From: Bacteroidales bacterium
GTDB lineage: Bacteria; Bacteroidota; Bacteroidia; Bacteroidales; UBA10428
Length of the DNA stretch: 7,061 bases
Direction: 5' to 3'
Assembly: GCA_016938095.1 (NCBI GenBank)
Contig: JAFGVG010000302.1
Coordinates: 1-7,061, forward strand
Part shown: positions 1 to 6,064 of the stretch, one piece after another
How the letters are laid out: each line of letters opens with the position of its first letter
Position numbering within the stretch: the first letter of the stretch is position 1
Made by a program: the position numbers and the translations under genes
Notes under the pieces: generated by a model
Seen by the model: only the letters and a program-made list of their open reading frames with translations
The model's database searches: none
Told to the model about the DNA's origin: nothing

Positions 1-462
1 ATTGTCCTCTATCCACCTGCCTTCGAGCATTTCATTGCTGATATCCTCGTGTGGCGAAAGCAGTAGAAAATGCTGATTATGGATGGCCGTCGGATCATCC
101 TCCCCAAGGTATTCCCAAAAAGTAACGATCAGTTCCTTATCGATACCCAGTGCAATAAAAATATATTCCAGCTCAGCCTGTATAGAGGTACGTTCGCAAT
201 GCCTGAGCAGACTGTCGATTATGAGCAATAGCAGACAAACCTTCTCCGCCCGGTTTAACGAGTTATTTGCCTCAAGGCATATCTCATCGGTTGTCGTACC
301 TTTTCCTTCGTAATACCAATGGTGAAACTGCTCGGGCTTAATACCCATCAATTCAAAATATCGTAAAACAGGCTGAAAATGATCTGAACCGGATTTATCC
401 AGAAGCGATGAATCCAGTTTTGCTACTGAACGAACTGCCAGCCTGAGAACACTATCATTCAT
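1..462 (-). CDS. Partial TerB-like helical N-terminal domain, possibly of a large ABC-ATPase protein
   Basis: An uninterrupted minus-strand frame opens at an ATG at 462 and runs 154 codons to the left edge, so only the N-terminus is present. There is no signal peptide or membrane segment, so it should be cytoplasmic. The chain is mostly helical, with two similar halves. One begins VLRLAVRSVAKLD and leads to a helix around FELMGIKPEQF. The other, around EKVCLLLLIIDSLL, leads to LEYIFIALGIDKEL. A hydrophobic helix, then a short acidic or polar stretch, then a helix ending in a Gly-Ile turn is the pattern of TerB-like domains. From memory, large Bacteroidales proteins with an ABC ATPase, sometimes with an FHA-like module, start with such a domain. 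The stretch near NEMLEGRWIEDN would then begin the next, beta-rich part. The family placement is inference; that the frame is coding is fairly secure. A near-consensus -7 box (TAATTTTA on the minus strand, 490-483) lies 20 bases before the ATG. The gene diverges from the peptidase at 807. Confidence 0.6.
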   Translation of the reverse strand, partial: MNDSVLRLAVRSVAKLDSSLLDKSGSDHFQPVLRYFELMGIKPEQFHHWYYEGKGTTTDEICLEANNSLNRAEKVCLLLLIIDSLLRHCERTSIQAELEYIFIALGIDKELIVTFWEYLGEDDPTAIHNQHFLLLSPHEDISNEMLEGRWIEDN

Positions 463-602
463 TGTACCCTATGATTGATATGTAAAATTAACCATTTTGA
501 ACCTTTATTTCGGGAACGCAGAAGGTTTAAGTGTTAAAAAACCATAATGCCTCCTGAAAGGCAGTAACAGCGCAGGGTTTGGAAGCAATATTAAATGACG
601 AA

Positions 603-638
603 TATCACCGTAAAAGGTGATACAAATCACCGGTAAAA
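603..638. promoter_or_regulatory. Candidate operator: CRP-like palindrome within phased repeats
   Basis: Three half-sites stand in alternating orientation: ATCACC (604-609), GGTGAT (616-621) and ATCACC (626-631). The last two form the palindrome GGTGAT-ACAA-ATCACC (616-631). This fits the spacing of the CRP consensus TGTGA-N6-TCACA with one mismatch per half. The first two form TATCACC-N6-GGTGATA (603-622). The element ATCACCG(G)TAAAA also occurs as a direct repeat with starts 22 bases apart, about two helical turns. A CRP/FNR-family or other dimeric regulator is a reasonable inference, but no particular protein can be named. The centre of the palindrome is about 40 bases before the exact -7 box at 664, so activation of the downstream unit is possible; control of the divergent gene is equally open. 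Confidence 0.45.
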
Positions 639-663
639 AATTAACGGATATTCAAAAACAGCG

Positions 664-671
664 TAAATTTG
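664..671 (+). promoter_or_regulatory. Candidate Bacteroidota -7 box (TAAATTTG)
   Basis: TAAATTTG is an exact match to the Bacteroidota housekeeping -7 element TAnnTTTG. At the usual distance upstream (19-base gap) lies TTAA at 641-644, a poor match to the -33 TTTG. A weak -33 with a palindrome centred about 54 bases before the predicted start near 678 would suit an activator-dependent promoter, but that is inference. Transcripts from here would have a leader of roughly 130 bases that contains the terminator at 757-786. Confidence 0.35.
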
Positions 672-756
672 TATACAGAAATCGATAAGAAAAAAGGACA
701 TTAAAAATATATAAGATAGGTTTTTGTCAGATAGGGTTTATTAGTTTTGGGTGTTG

Positions 757-786
757 GATCCCGGCTTGCGCCGGGATCTTTTTTTT
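757..786 (+). terminator. Intrinsic terminator in the peptidase leader
   Basis: A perfect 9-bp stem, GATCCCGGC (757-765) with GCCGGGATC (770-778), closes a TTGC loop and is followed at once by eight T residues (779-786). This is a textbook rho-independent terminator for plus-strand transcripts. No plus-strand gene ends just before it in this window. It must therefore end a short leader RNA or small RNA begun near 664-671, block read-through from elsewhere, or be a remnant. It ends 20 bases before the peptidase ATG at 807. On the minus strand the stem is not followed by a T-run, so it is directional. Confidence 0.75.
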
Positions 787-799
787 GTGCAAATTTACT

Positions 800-807
800 T
801 ACTTTTA
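800..807 (+). promoter_or_regulatory. Weak candidate -7 box (TACTTTTA)
   Basis: TACTTTTA matches TAnnTTTG at all fixed positions but the last. The only nearby TTTG (784-787) is 12 bases upstream, which is short for a -33 element. If this is the promoter, transcription would start near 813 and the ATG at 831, not the one at 807, would begin the peptidase. It would also place the promoter after the terminator, making that hairpin an insulator rather than an attenuator. Confidence 0.22.
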
Positions 808-2729
808 TGAAAAATTTCACCTTCACGACCATGAACAGACTATTATTTTTACTGGCAATAATTTTAATGTTGATGACCAATGCCGGTTTCAGTATCAGCG
901 ACAGGCCTTTATCCGATGCTTCGGCAGCAACGCAGGACAATTACGACATAAAGTTTTACCATCTCAACCTGAATATCAGCGATAGTTCCACCTATCTTTC
1001 AGGCTCGGCTTCCATTTTGTTTGCTGCTACCGTACCGGTGCCGGAACAGGTAAGGTTTGACTGTTCCGATCTGCTGCAGGTTGATTCGGTAACTGCAGCG
1101 GGAACATCGCTTCAGTATGCCCATGCCGAAAACAAACTTGTTGTTAACCTGAACAATCCGCTTGAGGAGGGAGACCAGTTGATGGTAAATATTTATTATC
1201 ATGGGCTTGGAAGTAATTCGGGTGTTACCTCGGGCATTTTCAGTCAGCGGGTTTCCACCTGGAATACACGCATAACCTACACCCTTACAGAACCTTTTTC
1301 GGCACTGAACTTTTTCCCTTGCAAACAAGTGCTGACCGATAAAGCCGATTCGGTTTACATGTTTCTCAGCACCGACGCCCACCTGAAAGCCGGATCCAAT
1401 GGTCTGCTTACAGCAGAAGTACCCCTTCCGGGCAACCGGGTAAGGTACGAATGGAAATCGCGGATTCCCATTGCCTACTACCTTATATCCTTCTCGGTTG
1501 GCAATTACCTCGATTACAGTTTCCATGTTCCCTTAAATAATGGTACCGATTCTGTTTTGGTACAGAATTATATTTACAACGATTCGTCATACCTGCGACA
1601 AAACAAGGCGTCCATTGACAAAACAGGGGATCTGATCAGGCTTTACTCCGATCTGTATGGAGATTATCCTTTCAAAGCTGAAAAATACGGACACTGCACT
1701 GCACCTTTCGGCGGTGGCATGGAACACCAAACAATGACCACCCTTGTAAACTTTTCGTTCCTGCTGGTGGCGCATGAACTGGCCCATCAGTGGTTTGGTG
1801 ATTATGTAACCTGCAGCACCTGGCAGGATATATGGGTCAACGAAGGCTTTGCATCCTATTCGGAATACCTGGCCAATCAGTACCTGAAATCGCAGGATGA
1901 TGCCGACAGCTGGATGGTAGGATGCCACAACTACGTTAAATCAGCTTCGGGTGGAAGCGTATACGTACCCGAAGAAGATTCCGGCGACGAAGACCGGATT
2001 TTTGATTACCGCCTGTCCTATAAAAAAGGAGCGGCCCTGGTTCACATGATCCGGCAGGAAATTGGCAATGACAGCCTGTTTTTTGCCACACTTACCGGTT
2101 TCCTGCAAAAATACAACAATGGAACAGCCTCAGGAACCGATTTGAGGCTATACCTCGAAGAAGAAACAGGAATTGCCTTTGAAACTTTTTTTAACCAGTG
2201 GTATTTTGGGCAGGGATATCCCATTTGTCATATCGACTGGCATCATGCCAATGATACGCTGCATATCAGCTCGCTGCAAACCACTTCTTACGGAACAACA
2301 CCTTTCAACATGCTCATAGAGTTTGGCGTCAATGTCAATGGAAGCGATACCCTAATTACCCTGCGGCAGACCAATGGCGTCGCTAACTGGAAGGTTTACC
2401 TGCCCGGCCAGGTAAGTGCCGTAAAAGTCGATCCTCGCCACTGGTCGGTTTTGGGAGTGCCGGGCATTACCAATACACAACCCGACCCGACTGCAAAAAA
2501 CCTGAGGATTGTACCAAATCCGGCCCGGCATAGGGTCAACGTTTATTTCGACAATCCCAACGGCAACTGTTCACTTGTTATTGCAGATGCATCCGGTAAG
2601 ATCCTCTCCATGAAGGAAACCCCCGAAACGCATGAGGTAATTGATATCGGGAAATTTCCGGCAGGGTTATACCTGGTCCTCATTCAGGATAAACATAACA
2701 TCCACCGGGGAAAATTCGTTATACAATAA
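807..2729 (+). CDS. Secreted M1-family zinc metallopeptidase with T9SS sorting domain
   Basis: A 640-residue exported peptidase of the gluzincin M1 (aminopeptidase N / LTA4 hydrolase) family. Residues 9-29 form a Sec signal peptide, with Arg11 and then a long Leu/Ile core. The N-terminal beta domain covers roughly 40-230. The substrate-binding GGGMEH motif, equivalent to GAMEN, is at 302-307. The zinc site is HELAH with His323, Glu324 (general base) and His327, plus the third ligand Glu346 at the standard 18-residue spacing. Tyr405 in SYKKGA fits the conserved transition-state tyrosine, so the active site looks intact. The protein then skips a long helical C-domain and ends in a type A T9SS sorting domain (about 565-640, starting NLRIVPNP and ending KFVIQ). 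It is thus expected to cross the outer membrane through T9SS and be released or anchored at the surface; peptide scavenging is a likely role. ATG 807 was chosen; ATG 831 also gives a clean signal peptide. It is followed after 30 bases by a PorE-like gene. Confidence 0.93.
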   Translation: MKNFTFTTMNRLLFLLAIILMLMTNAGFSISDRPLSDASAATQDNYDIKFYHLNLNISDSSTYLSGSASILFAATVPVPEQVRFDCSDLLQVDSVTAAGTSLQYAHAENKLVVNLNNPLEEGDQLMVNIYYHGLGSNSGVTSGIFSQRVSTWNTRITYTLTEPFSALNFFPCKQVLTDKADSVYMFLSTDAHLKAGSNGLLTAEVPLPGNRVRYEWKSRIPIAYYLISFSVGNYLDYSFHVPLNNGTDSVLVQNYIYNDSSYLRQNKASIDKTGDLIRLYSDLYGDYPFKAEKYGHCTAPFGGGMEHQTMTTLVNFSFLLVAHELAHQWFGDYVTCSTWQDIWVNEGFASYSEYLANQYLKSQDDADSWMVGCHNYVKSASGGSVYVPEEDSGDEDRIFDYRLSYKKGAALVHMIRQEIGNDSLFFATLTGFLQKYNNGTASGTDLRLYLEEETGIAFETFFNQWYFGQGYPICHIDWHHANDTLHISSLQTTSYGTTPFNMLIEFGVNVNGSDTLITLRQTNGVANWKVYLPGQVSAVKVDPRHWSVLGVPGITNTQPDPTAKNLRIVPNPARHRVNVYFDNPNGNCSLVIADASGKILSMKETPETHEVIDIGKFPAGLYLVLIQDKHNIHRGKFVIQ

Positions 2730-2748
2730 CACCGGTTAACCAAAATCC

Positions 2749-2812
2749 GGCTGCAGCAAATGAGCAAAACCATAACCATATTCATAGCACTTGCAGGATT
2801 GTTCCTGCAGCC
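2749..2812 (+). promoter_or_regulatory. Competing hairpins around the start of the PorE-like gene
   Basis: GGCTGCAG at 2749-2756, ending three bases before the ATG at 2760, is perfectly complementary to CTGCAGCC at 2805-2812. The second arm overlaps a tight local hairpin, TGCAGGA-TTGT-TCCTGCA (2792-2809, 7 bp with a 4-base loop). The two structures cannot form together. The long-range form would close the ribosome landing region; the local one would leave it open. The bases after 2760 are constrained by coding a signal peptide, so chance is a real alternative. Confidence 0.25.
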
Positions 2813-4688
2813 AATCATTTCGAAGGCACAACAAGCAGTTACAACAAAATCCAAGAAGGCTATTGAAGCCTACAACGAAGGTTTGAAATACTTCAGCCTA
2901 AACCGGTACACCGATGCAGCTGCCAGTCTGAACCAGGCCATTGAAGCCGATAACCGGTTTATTGAAGCTTACCTGGTACTAGCAGAGGTTTATGAAGACG
3001 CCGGTTATCCACTCAAAGCCATTGAGGTGTACCGTAAAGGACTGGCGCTGGATGAGAAATTTTACCCGTACGGATTTATCCGGCAGGCCAACCTCCAATA
3101 CAACGAAGGTTTATATGAGGATGCTCTGAAAGCCTATGAACATTTTATTTCGCTCAATACCGGCAATCCGGGACATATTGCAAGGGCAAATGACGGAATT
3201 GACCGCTGCAGGTTTTCCATACATGCCGTGAATAACCCGGTTGACTTTCACCCCGAAAGCCTCGGCCCCGGTGTTAATACCACCGATGATGAATACTGGC
3301 CAAGCCTTTCAGCCGATGAAAAAACGCTAGTTGTAACCCGGTTGGTACCCGGAAGTGATATACTGAACAAAATACAAGAGGATTTCTTCATCAGCGTGTG
3401 GGAAGGGAATAACTGGAGTTCCATGGATAACATGGGAAGTCCGTTGAACACACCCAATAACGAGGGGGCTCAGACTTTGTCGGGTGACGGCCGTTTAATG
3501 GTGTTTACAGCATGCAACAGAAGTGATGGCGTTGGAAGATGCGACCTCTACACGGCCAACAGAATTGGTGACAACTGGTCCGTTCCGGTCAATTTGGGCA
3601 AGCCTGTGAACAGTGCCTATCGCGAAACGCAACCTTCCATTACCCCCGATGGCCGAACGCTGTATTTTTCAAGCGACCGTCCCGGGGGAAAAGGTCTGCA
3701 TGATATTTATGTAACCCGCCTGAACGAAAAAGGTGAATGGTCAGTCCCCGAAAACCTCGGTGAACTTATCAATACCCCCGGAACCGAAATGTCGCCCTTT
3801 GTACACCCCGATAACCAGTCGCTTTACTTTTCATCCGACGGATTAATAGGACTGGGCGGGTATGACCTGTTTGTATCGCGCCGCGATAGTGCCGGTGAAT
3901 GGCAAAAGCCTGTGAACCTGGGTTACCCCATCAATACCCACCGCGATGAAATGGGCCTCATTGTCAATGCCCGCGGAAACAAAGCCTATTATGCTTCTGA
4001 TGTTGAAGCAATTAATGGCAAGGACATATTTGTTTTTGATCTTCCGTTGGAAACCAGGCCTGTGATGACCACTTATATGAAGGGAAAAGTATTTGATGTA
4101 CGCGACCACCGGTTGTTAAGGGCAGAATTCGAGCTTACCGACCTGGAAACCGGCCAGGTTTCCTACCGGTCGTTTTCCGACAGCGTAACCGGCGAATTCC
4201 TGGTAAGCATTCCCGTTAACCGCAATTACATGCTCAATGTTTCGCGGAGCGGTTATTTGTTCTTTTCCGAAAATGTAGCCCTCAAAAATATTTTTAATGC
4301 CGACAGTCCCTTTCTGAAGGATGTTCCCCTGTATCCGCTAATGGCAGGCAACAGCATAGTACTCAGAAACGTGTTTTTTGAAACCGATTCCTACGCGCTG
4401 AAAAGCGAATCGCGTATTGAACTCGACAAAGTGGTGAAATTATTGCAGGCCAACCCAGGTATCCACATCGAAATTGGCGGGCATACCGATAACACCGGAA
4501 CCGAAGCCCACAACCAGGCCCTTTCTGAAAACCGGGCGAAAGCTGTAACCGATTACCTGGTGTCAGCTTCTATAAATCCTTCGCGTATACGTTATAAAGG
4601 CTATGGGTGGAGTGTTCCCGTCGCCGGCAACGAAACGCCCGAAGGGAGAGCACAAAACCGTCGTACCGAACTGAAGGTAGTAGAATAA
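2760..4688 (+). CDS. PorE-type OmpA-family protein: TPR, PD40 propeller, CRD and OmpA C-terminal domains
   Basis: A 642-residue envelope protein. Residues 1-23 form a Sec signal ending SKA before QQ. No lipobox cysteine is seen, so it should be soluble in the periplasm rather than a lipoprotein. TPR repeats span about 34-150. A beta-propeller of PD40 (WD40-like) repeats spans about 165-430; its (D/N/T)E-x-x-P/Q-type blade motif recurs at Glu178, 235, 289, 343 and 397. A carboxypeptidase-regulatory-like beta domain covers about 438-515. The OmpA C-terminal peptidoglycan-binding domain covers about 530-642, with GGHTDNTG (Asp577) and LSENRA (Arg592), the two residues that in OmpA hold diaminopimelate. 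This domain order matches Porphyromonas PorE (PG1058), which links T9SS to peptidoglycan, though PorE is a lipoprotein and many Bacteroidota paralogues share the order. It lies 30 bases after a T9SS cargo gene, probably co-transcribed. A role in anchoring or serving T9SS is inference, so no symbol is assigned. Confidence 0.9.
   Translation: MSKTITIFIALAGLFLQPIISKAQQAVTTKSKKAIEAYNEGLKYFSLNRYTDAAASLNQAIEADNRFIEAYLVLAEVYEDAGYPLKAIEVYRKGLALDEKFYPYGFIRQANLQYNEGLYEDALKAYEHFISLNTGNPGHIARANDGIDRCRFSIHAVNNPVDFHPESLGPGVNTTDDEYWPSLSADEKTLVVTRLVPGSDILNKIQEDFFISVWEGNNWSSMDNMGSPLNTPNNEGAQTLSGDGRLMVFTACNRSDGVGRCDLYTANRIGDNWSVPVNLGKPVNSAYRETQPSITPDGRTLYFSSDRPGGKGLHDIYVTRLNEKGEWSVPENLGELINTPGTEMSPFVHPDNQSLYFSSDGLIGLGGYDLFVSRRDSAGEWQKPVNLGYPINTHRDEMGLIVNARGNKAYYASDVEAINGKDIFVFDLPLETRPVMTTYMKGKVFDVRDHRLLRAEFELTDLETGQVSYRSFSDSVTGEFLVSIPVNRNYMLNVSRSGYLFFSENVALKNIFNADSPFLKDVPLYPLMAGNSIVLRNVFFETDSYALKSESRIELDKVVKLLQANPGIHIEIGGHTDNTGTEAHNQALSENRAKAVTDYLVSASINPSRIRYKGYGWSVPVAGNETPEGRAQNRRTELKVVE
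3288..4043 (+). repeat. PD40 propeller repeats with 54-57 residue period (protein level)
   Basis: Within the PorE-like protein, five copies of a short motif, (D/N/R/T)E followed by a hydrophobic strand and (A/G/P)D(E/G/N), recur. The marker glutamates are at residues 178, 235, 289, 343 and 397, so the spacing is 57, 54, 54, 54. Each of the last four copies is preceded by a variant of GxPxNT (GSPLNT, GKPVNS, GELINT, GYPINT), and the middle copies carry LYFSSD. These are successive blades of a beta-propeller. The similarity is at the protein level; the DNA copies are well diverged, so this is an old duplication and not a recombining repeat. Confidence 0.65.
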
Positions 4689-4760
4689 AACGACACGGTT
4701 ATTTATTTTGTCTAACTTTTTTTGTTATTTATTAAACATTTTCGTTCCGGGATTGTTATA

Positions 4761-5789
4761 ATGATAAAACAAACCCCTATGAAAAGTTTAATCCTCTTCT
4801 TAACCCTGGCATTACTGGTTCAAAACAGTTCAGCCAATGCGCTTCAGCAATATCTCGTTCCCAAATATCCGGTAAGGATGGTCAGTGACATGCCCGGACA
4901 GACCGGTCATAACATCCTCATCATCAGCAACCGCCATTTTTTACCTGAAAAGGGATATACCGTTAAAAGAGGGTTGCATCCCAGGCTTAACATGTTCATT
5001 TTTATGGCCGGGATAAAAAACGACACCGCCTATGTAAGGGTTTTAAACAGTCTGGATGAGGCAGTGCCATACCTTCCGGCCAACCGCAATTTTCTGGTAT
5101 ATGTCGACGGACATGGCAAGAATTTTACCCAGACCATGGAACGGGGATTTGAAATAACCGCACGTTTTGATATCAATATGGTAGTATTCGACTGGCCAAC
5201 CGATTACATGGCCTTGCGAAAAACGGCAGGCAATGCGCAGGAGGTAGCCGCCAATTTTGTCAGGGCCATGCAGGCCATGGATGAGTTACGCAATACGCAT
5301 TATGCTTCCTCGCGGGTATCAGCCATCTTTCACAGTATGGGAAATCACATTCTCAAAAATATAACGCACCCGCAGTTGCTGCAAAAAATGCCCGAACAAC
5401 TCTTTAGCAATATCATTGTAAATGCTGCTGCCGTTAAGCAGCGTAATCATGACAAATGGCTGGAAAAGATACGTTTGCAGGAAAGAATTTATGTGACCAT
5501 GAATGACGAGGACCGCCCGCTACATGGTGCTATGTTGCTCAGATTGGCAAAGCAGTTGGGATTAGGTATAAAAGGTGAAAAAGCGGAGAACGCAGCCTAT
5601 GTGGATTTCAGTGATGTTGTATCGATCGAGCACAATCTTTTTCTGGGAAAAACGGTTGCCGAGCTGGAAAATCAGTATATCTACCGGTTCTACAACCAGG
5701 CATTTCACGGCAGTGAGGTTATTTTTAATGAATTAACCGGCTTTCATATCCTGAGACCTTCGGTAGAGGAAGTAATTTTCTCGCCCTGA
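4761..5789 (+). CDS. Secreted DUF900-like alpha/beta hydrolase
   Basis: A 342-residue protein with a Sec signal (core SLILFLTLALLV, likely cleaved near NSSANA), so it should act in the periplasm or outside. The fold reads as an alpha/beta hydrolase of the DUF900 type (Pfam PF05990). An early NILIISNRHF strand is followed by FLVYVDGHGKNF (residues near 116), then FDWP (143-146), then the nucleophile elbow FHSMGN with Ser192. Asp251 in NDEDRPL and His291 in SIEHNLF fit the acid and histidine of the triad. One oddity: the usual His-Gly of the oxyanion-hole strand (VHGYN in relatives) reads Asp-Gly, with a histidine two residues later. The substrate is unknown; an esterase or lipase-like reaction is inference. 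No T9SS sorting tail is present. ATG 4761 was chosen; ATG 4779 gives a more compact signal peptide, and a TTG at 4722 is unlikely. The 72-base AT-rich gap after the PorE-like gene has no terminator, so read-through is plausible. Confidence 0.8.
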   Translation: MIKQTPMKSLILFLTLALLVQNSSANALQQYLVPKYPVRMVSDMPGQTGHNILIISNRHFLPEKGYTVKRGLHPRLNMFIFMAGIKNDTAYVRVLNSLDEAVPYLPANRNFLVYVDGHGKNFTQTMERGFEITARFDINMVVFDWPTDYMALRKTAGNAQEVAANFVRAMQAMDELRNTHYASSRVSAIFHSMGNHILKNITHPQLLQKMPEQLFSNIIVNAAAVKQRNHDKWLEKIRLQERIYVTMNDEDRPLHGAMLLRLAKQLGLGIKGEKAENAAYVDFSDVVSIEHNLFLGKTVAELENQYIYRFYNQAFHGSEVIFNELTGFHILRPSVEEVIFSP

Positions 5790-5944
5790 CAATCCTGTAT
5801 AAAACTGTTAAAGTCGTGTCTCAGGCGATCGAATTTCAGTTCGGTATTTTTACGTCCTGCATGCGTCCAGGTAAGTTGCAGGGTGATGCGATTGTAAATC
5901 TCCTTTTCCTTCATCCCTTCGGTGTTAACTAATTTCGGCTTCAT
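5744..5944 (-). CDS. Small hypothetical protein, 66 residues, uncertain
   Basis: A minus-strand frame from an ATG at 5944 to a TGA at 5744-5746 fills the gap after the hydrolase and overlaps its 3' end by 46 bases, tail to tail. The product is hydrophilic, rich in Lys, Glu and Arg, with no signal peptide or membrane segment, and matches no family I recognise. Codon choice resembles the neighbouring genes (for example ACC for Thr, GAA for Glu, CTG for Leu) and the ATG is preceded by AGGACAG. A box TATTCTTG (5993-5986, minus strand) differs from TAnnTTTG at one position. It may instead be the surviving tail of a decayed gene, or a chance frame. Confidence 0.35.
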   Translation of the reverse strand: MKPKLVNTEGMKEKEIYNRITLQLTWTHAGRKNTELKFDRLRHDFNSFIQDCQGEKITSSTEGLRI

Positions 5945-6030
5945 CTGTCCATCCTGTTTTGGTTATTCCTGTATACGTATTCAATGCAAGAATAGTGCCA
6001 TTTTGGTGTGGTTTTTTGGTTCATTTTGCC

Positions 6031-6038
6031 TATTTTTA
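6031..6038 (+). promoter_or_regulatory. Weak candidate -7 box (TATTTTTA) for the NDPK-like gene
   Basis: TATTTTTA matches the Bacteroidota TAnnTTTG element except at the last base. It lies 26 bases before the ATG at 6065, which would give a short leader of about 20 bases. T-rich sequence with TTTG (6015-6018) lies upstream, but its 12-base gap is shorter than usual for a -33 box. Position in a divergent gap supports a promoter here; the exact site is uncertain. Confidence 0.22.
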
Positions 6039-6064
6039 AGCCATGTTCAACCCAAAACCGTAAA

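Larger units (their letters stand above)
463..806. other. Divergent intergenic region with several control signals, no gene seen
   Basis: This 344-base gap separates the start of the minus-strand gene from the start of the peptidase gene. It is AT-rich with stops in all frames, and no convincing short coding frame was found. It holds a repeat and palindrome cluster (603-638), an exact TAnnTTTG box (664-671), an intrinsic terminator (757-786) and a near-consensus -7 box (800-807), each listed separately. A weak 5-bp inverted repeat, TGCCT/AGGCA at 548-563, is probably chance. A TTG codon at 747 could extend the peptidase frame upstream, but that extension would translate through the terminator hairpin and precede the signal peptide, so it was not used. 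Confidence 0.6.

Noticed and set aside
83..313. 76-residue plus-strand frame at the left edge
   Set aside because: Ser-rich product opposite the longer minus-strand frame, which has the more protein-like helical pattern.
747..806. N-terminal extension of the peptidase from a TTG at 747
   Set aside because: It would translate through the terminator hairpin and put 20 residues ahead of the normal signal peptide; ATG 807 or 831 is more credible.
999..1526. 175-residue minus-strand frame opposite the M1 peptidase
   Set aside because: The sense strand encodes conserved peptidase sequence; the antisense product is Arg/Gly/Cys-rich and gene-unlike.
2734..2741. GGTTAACC palindrome between the peptidase and PorE-like genes
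   Set aside because: Only 8 bases, no partner site, and short palindromes are common at this length.
4722..4760. N-terminal extension of the hydrolase from a TTG at 4722
   Set aside because: The sequence is AT-rich leader, and the ATGs at 4761 and 4779 both give standard signal peptides.
5856..5882. Inverted repeat CCTGCA/TGCAGG after the hydrolase
   Set aside because: Six-bp arms around a 15-base loop with no following T-run; not a convincing terminator.
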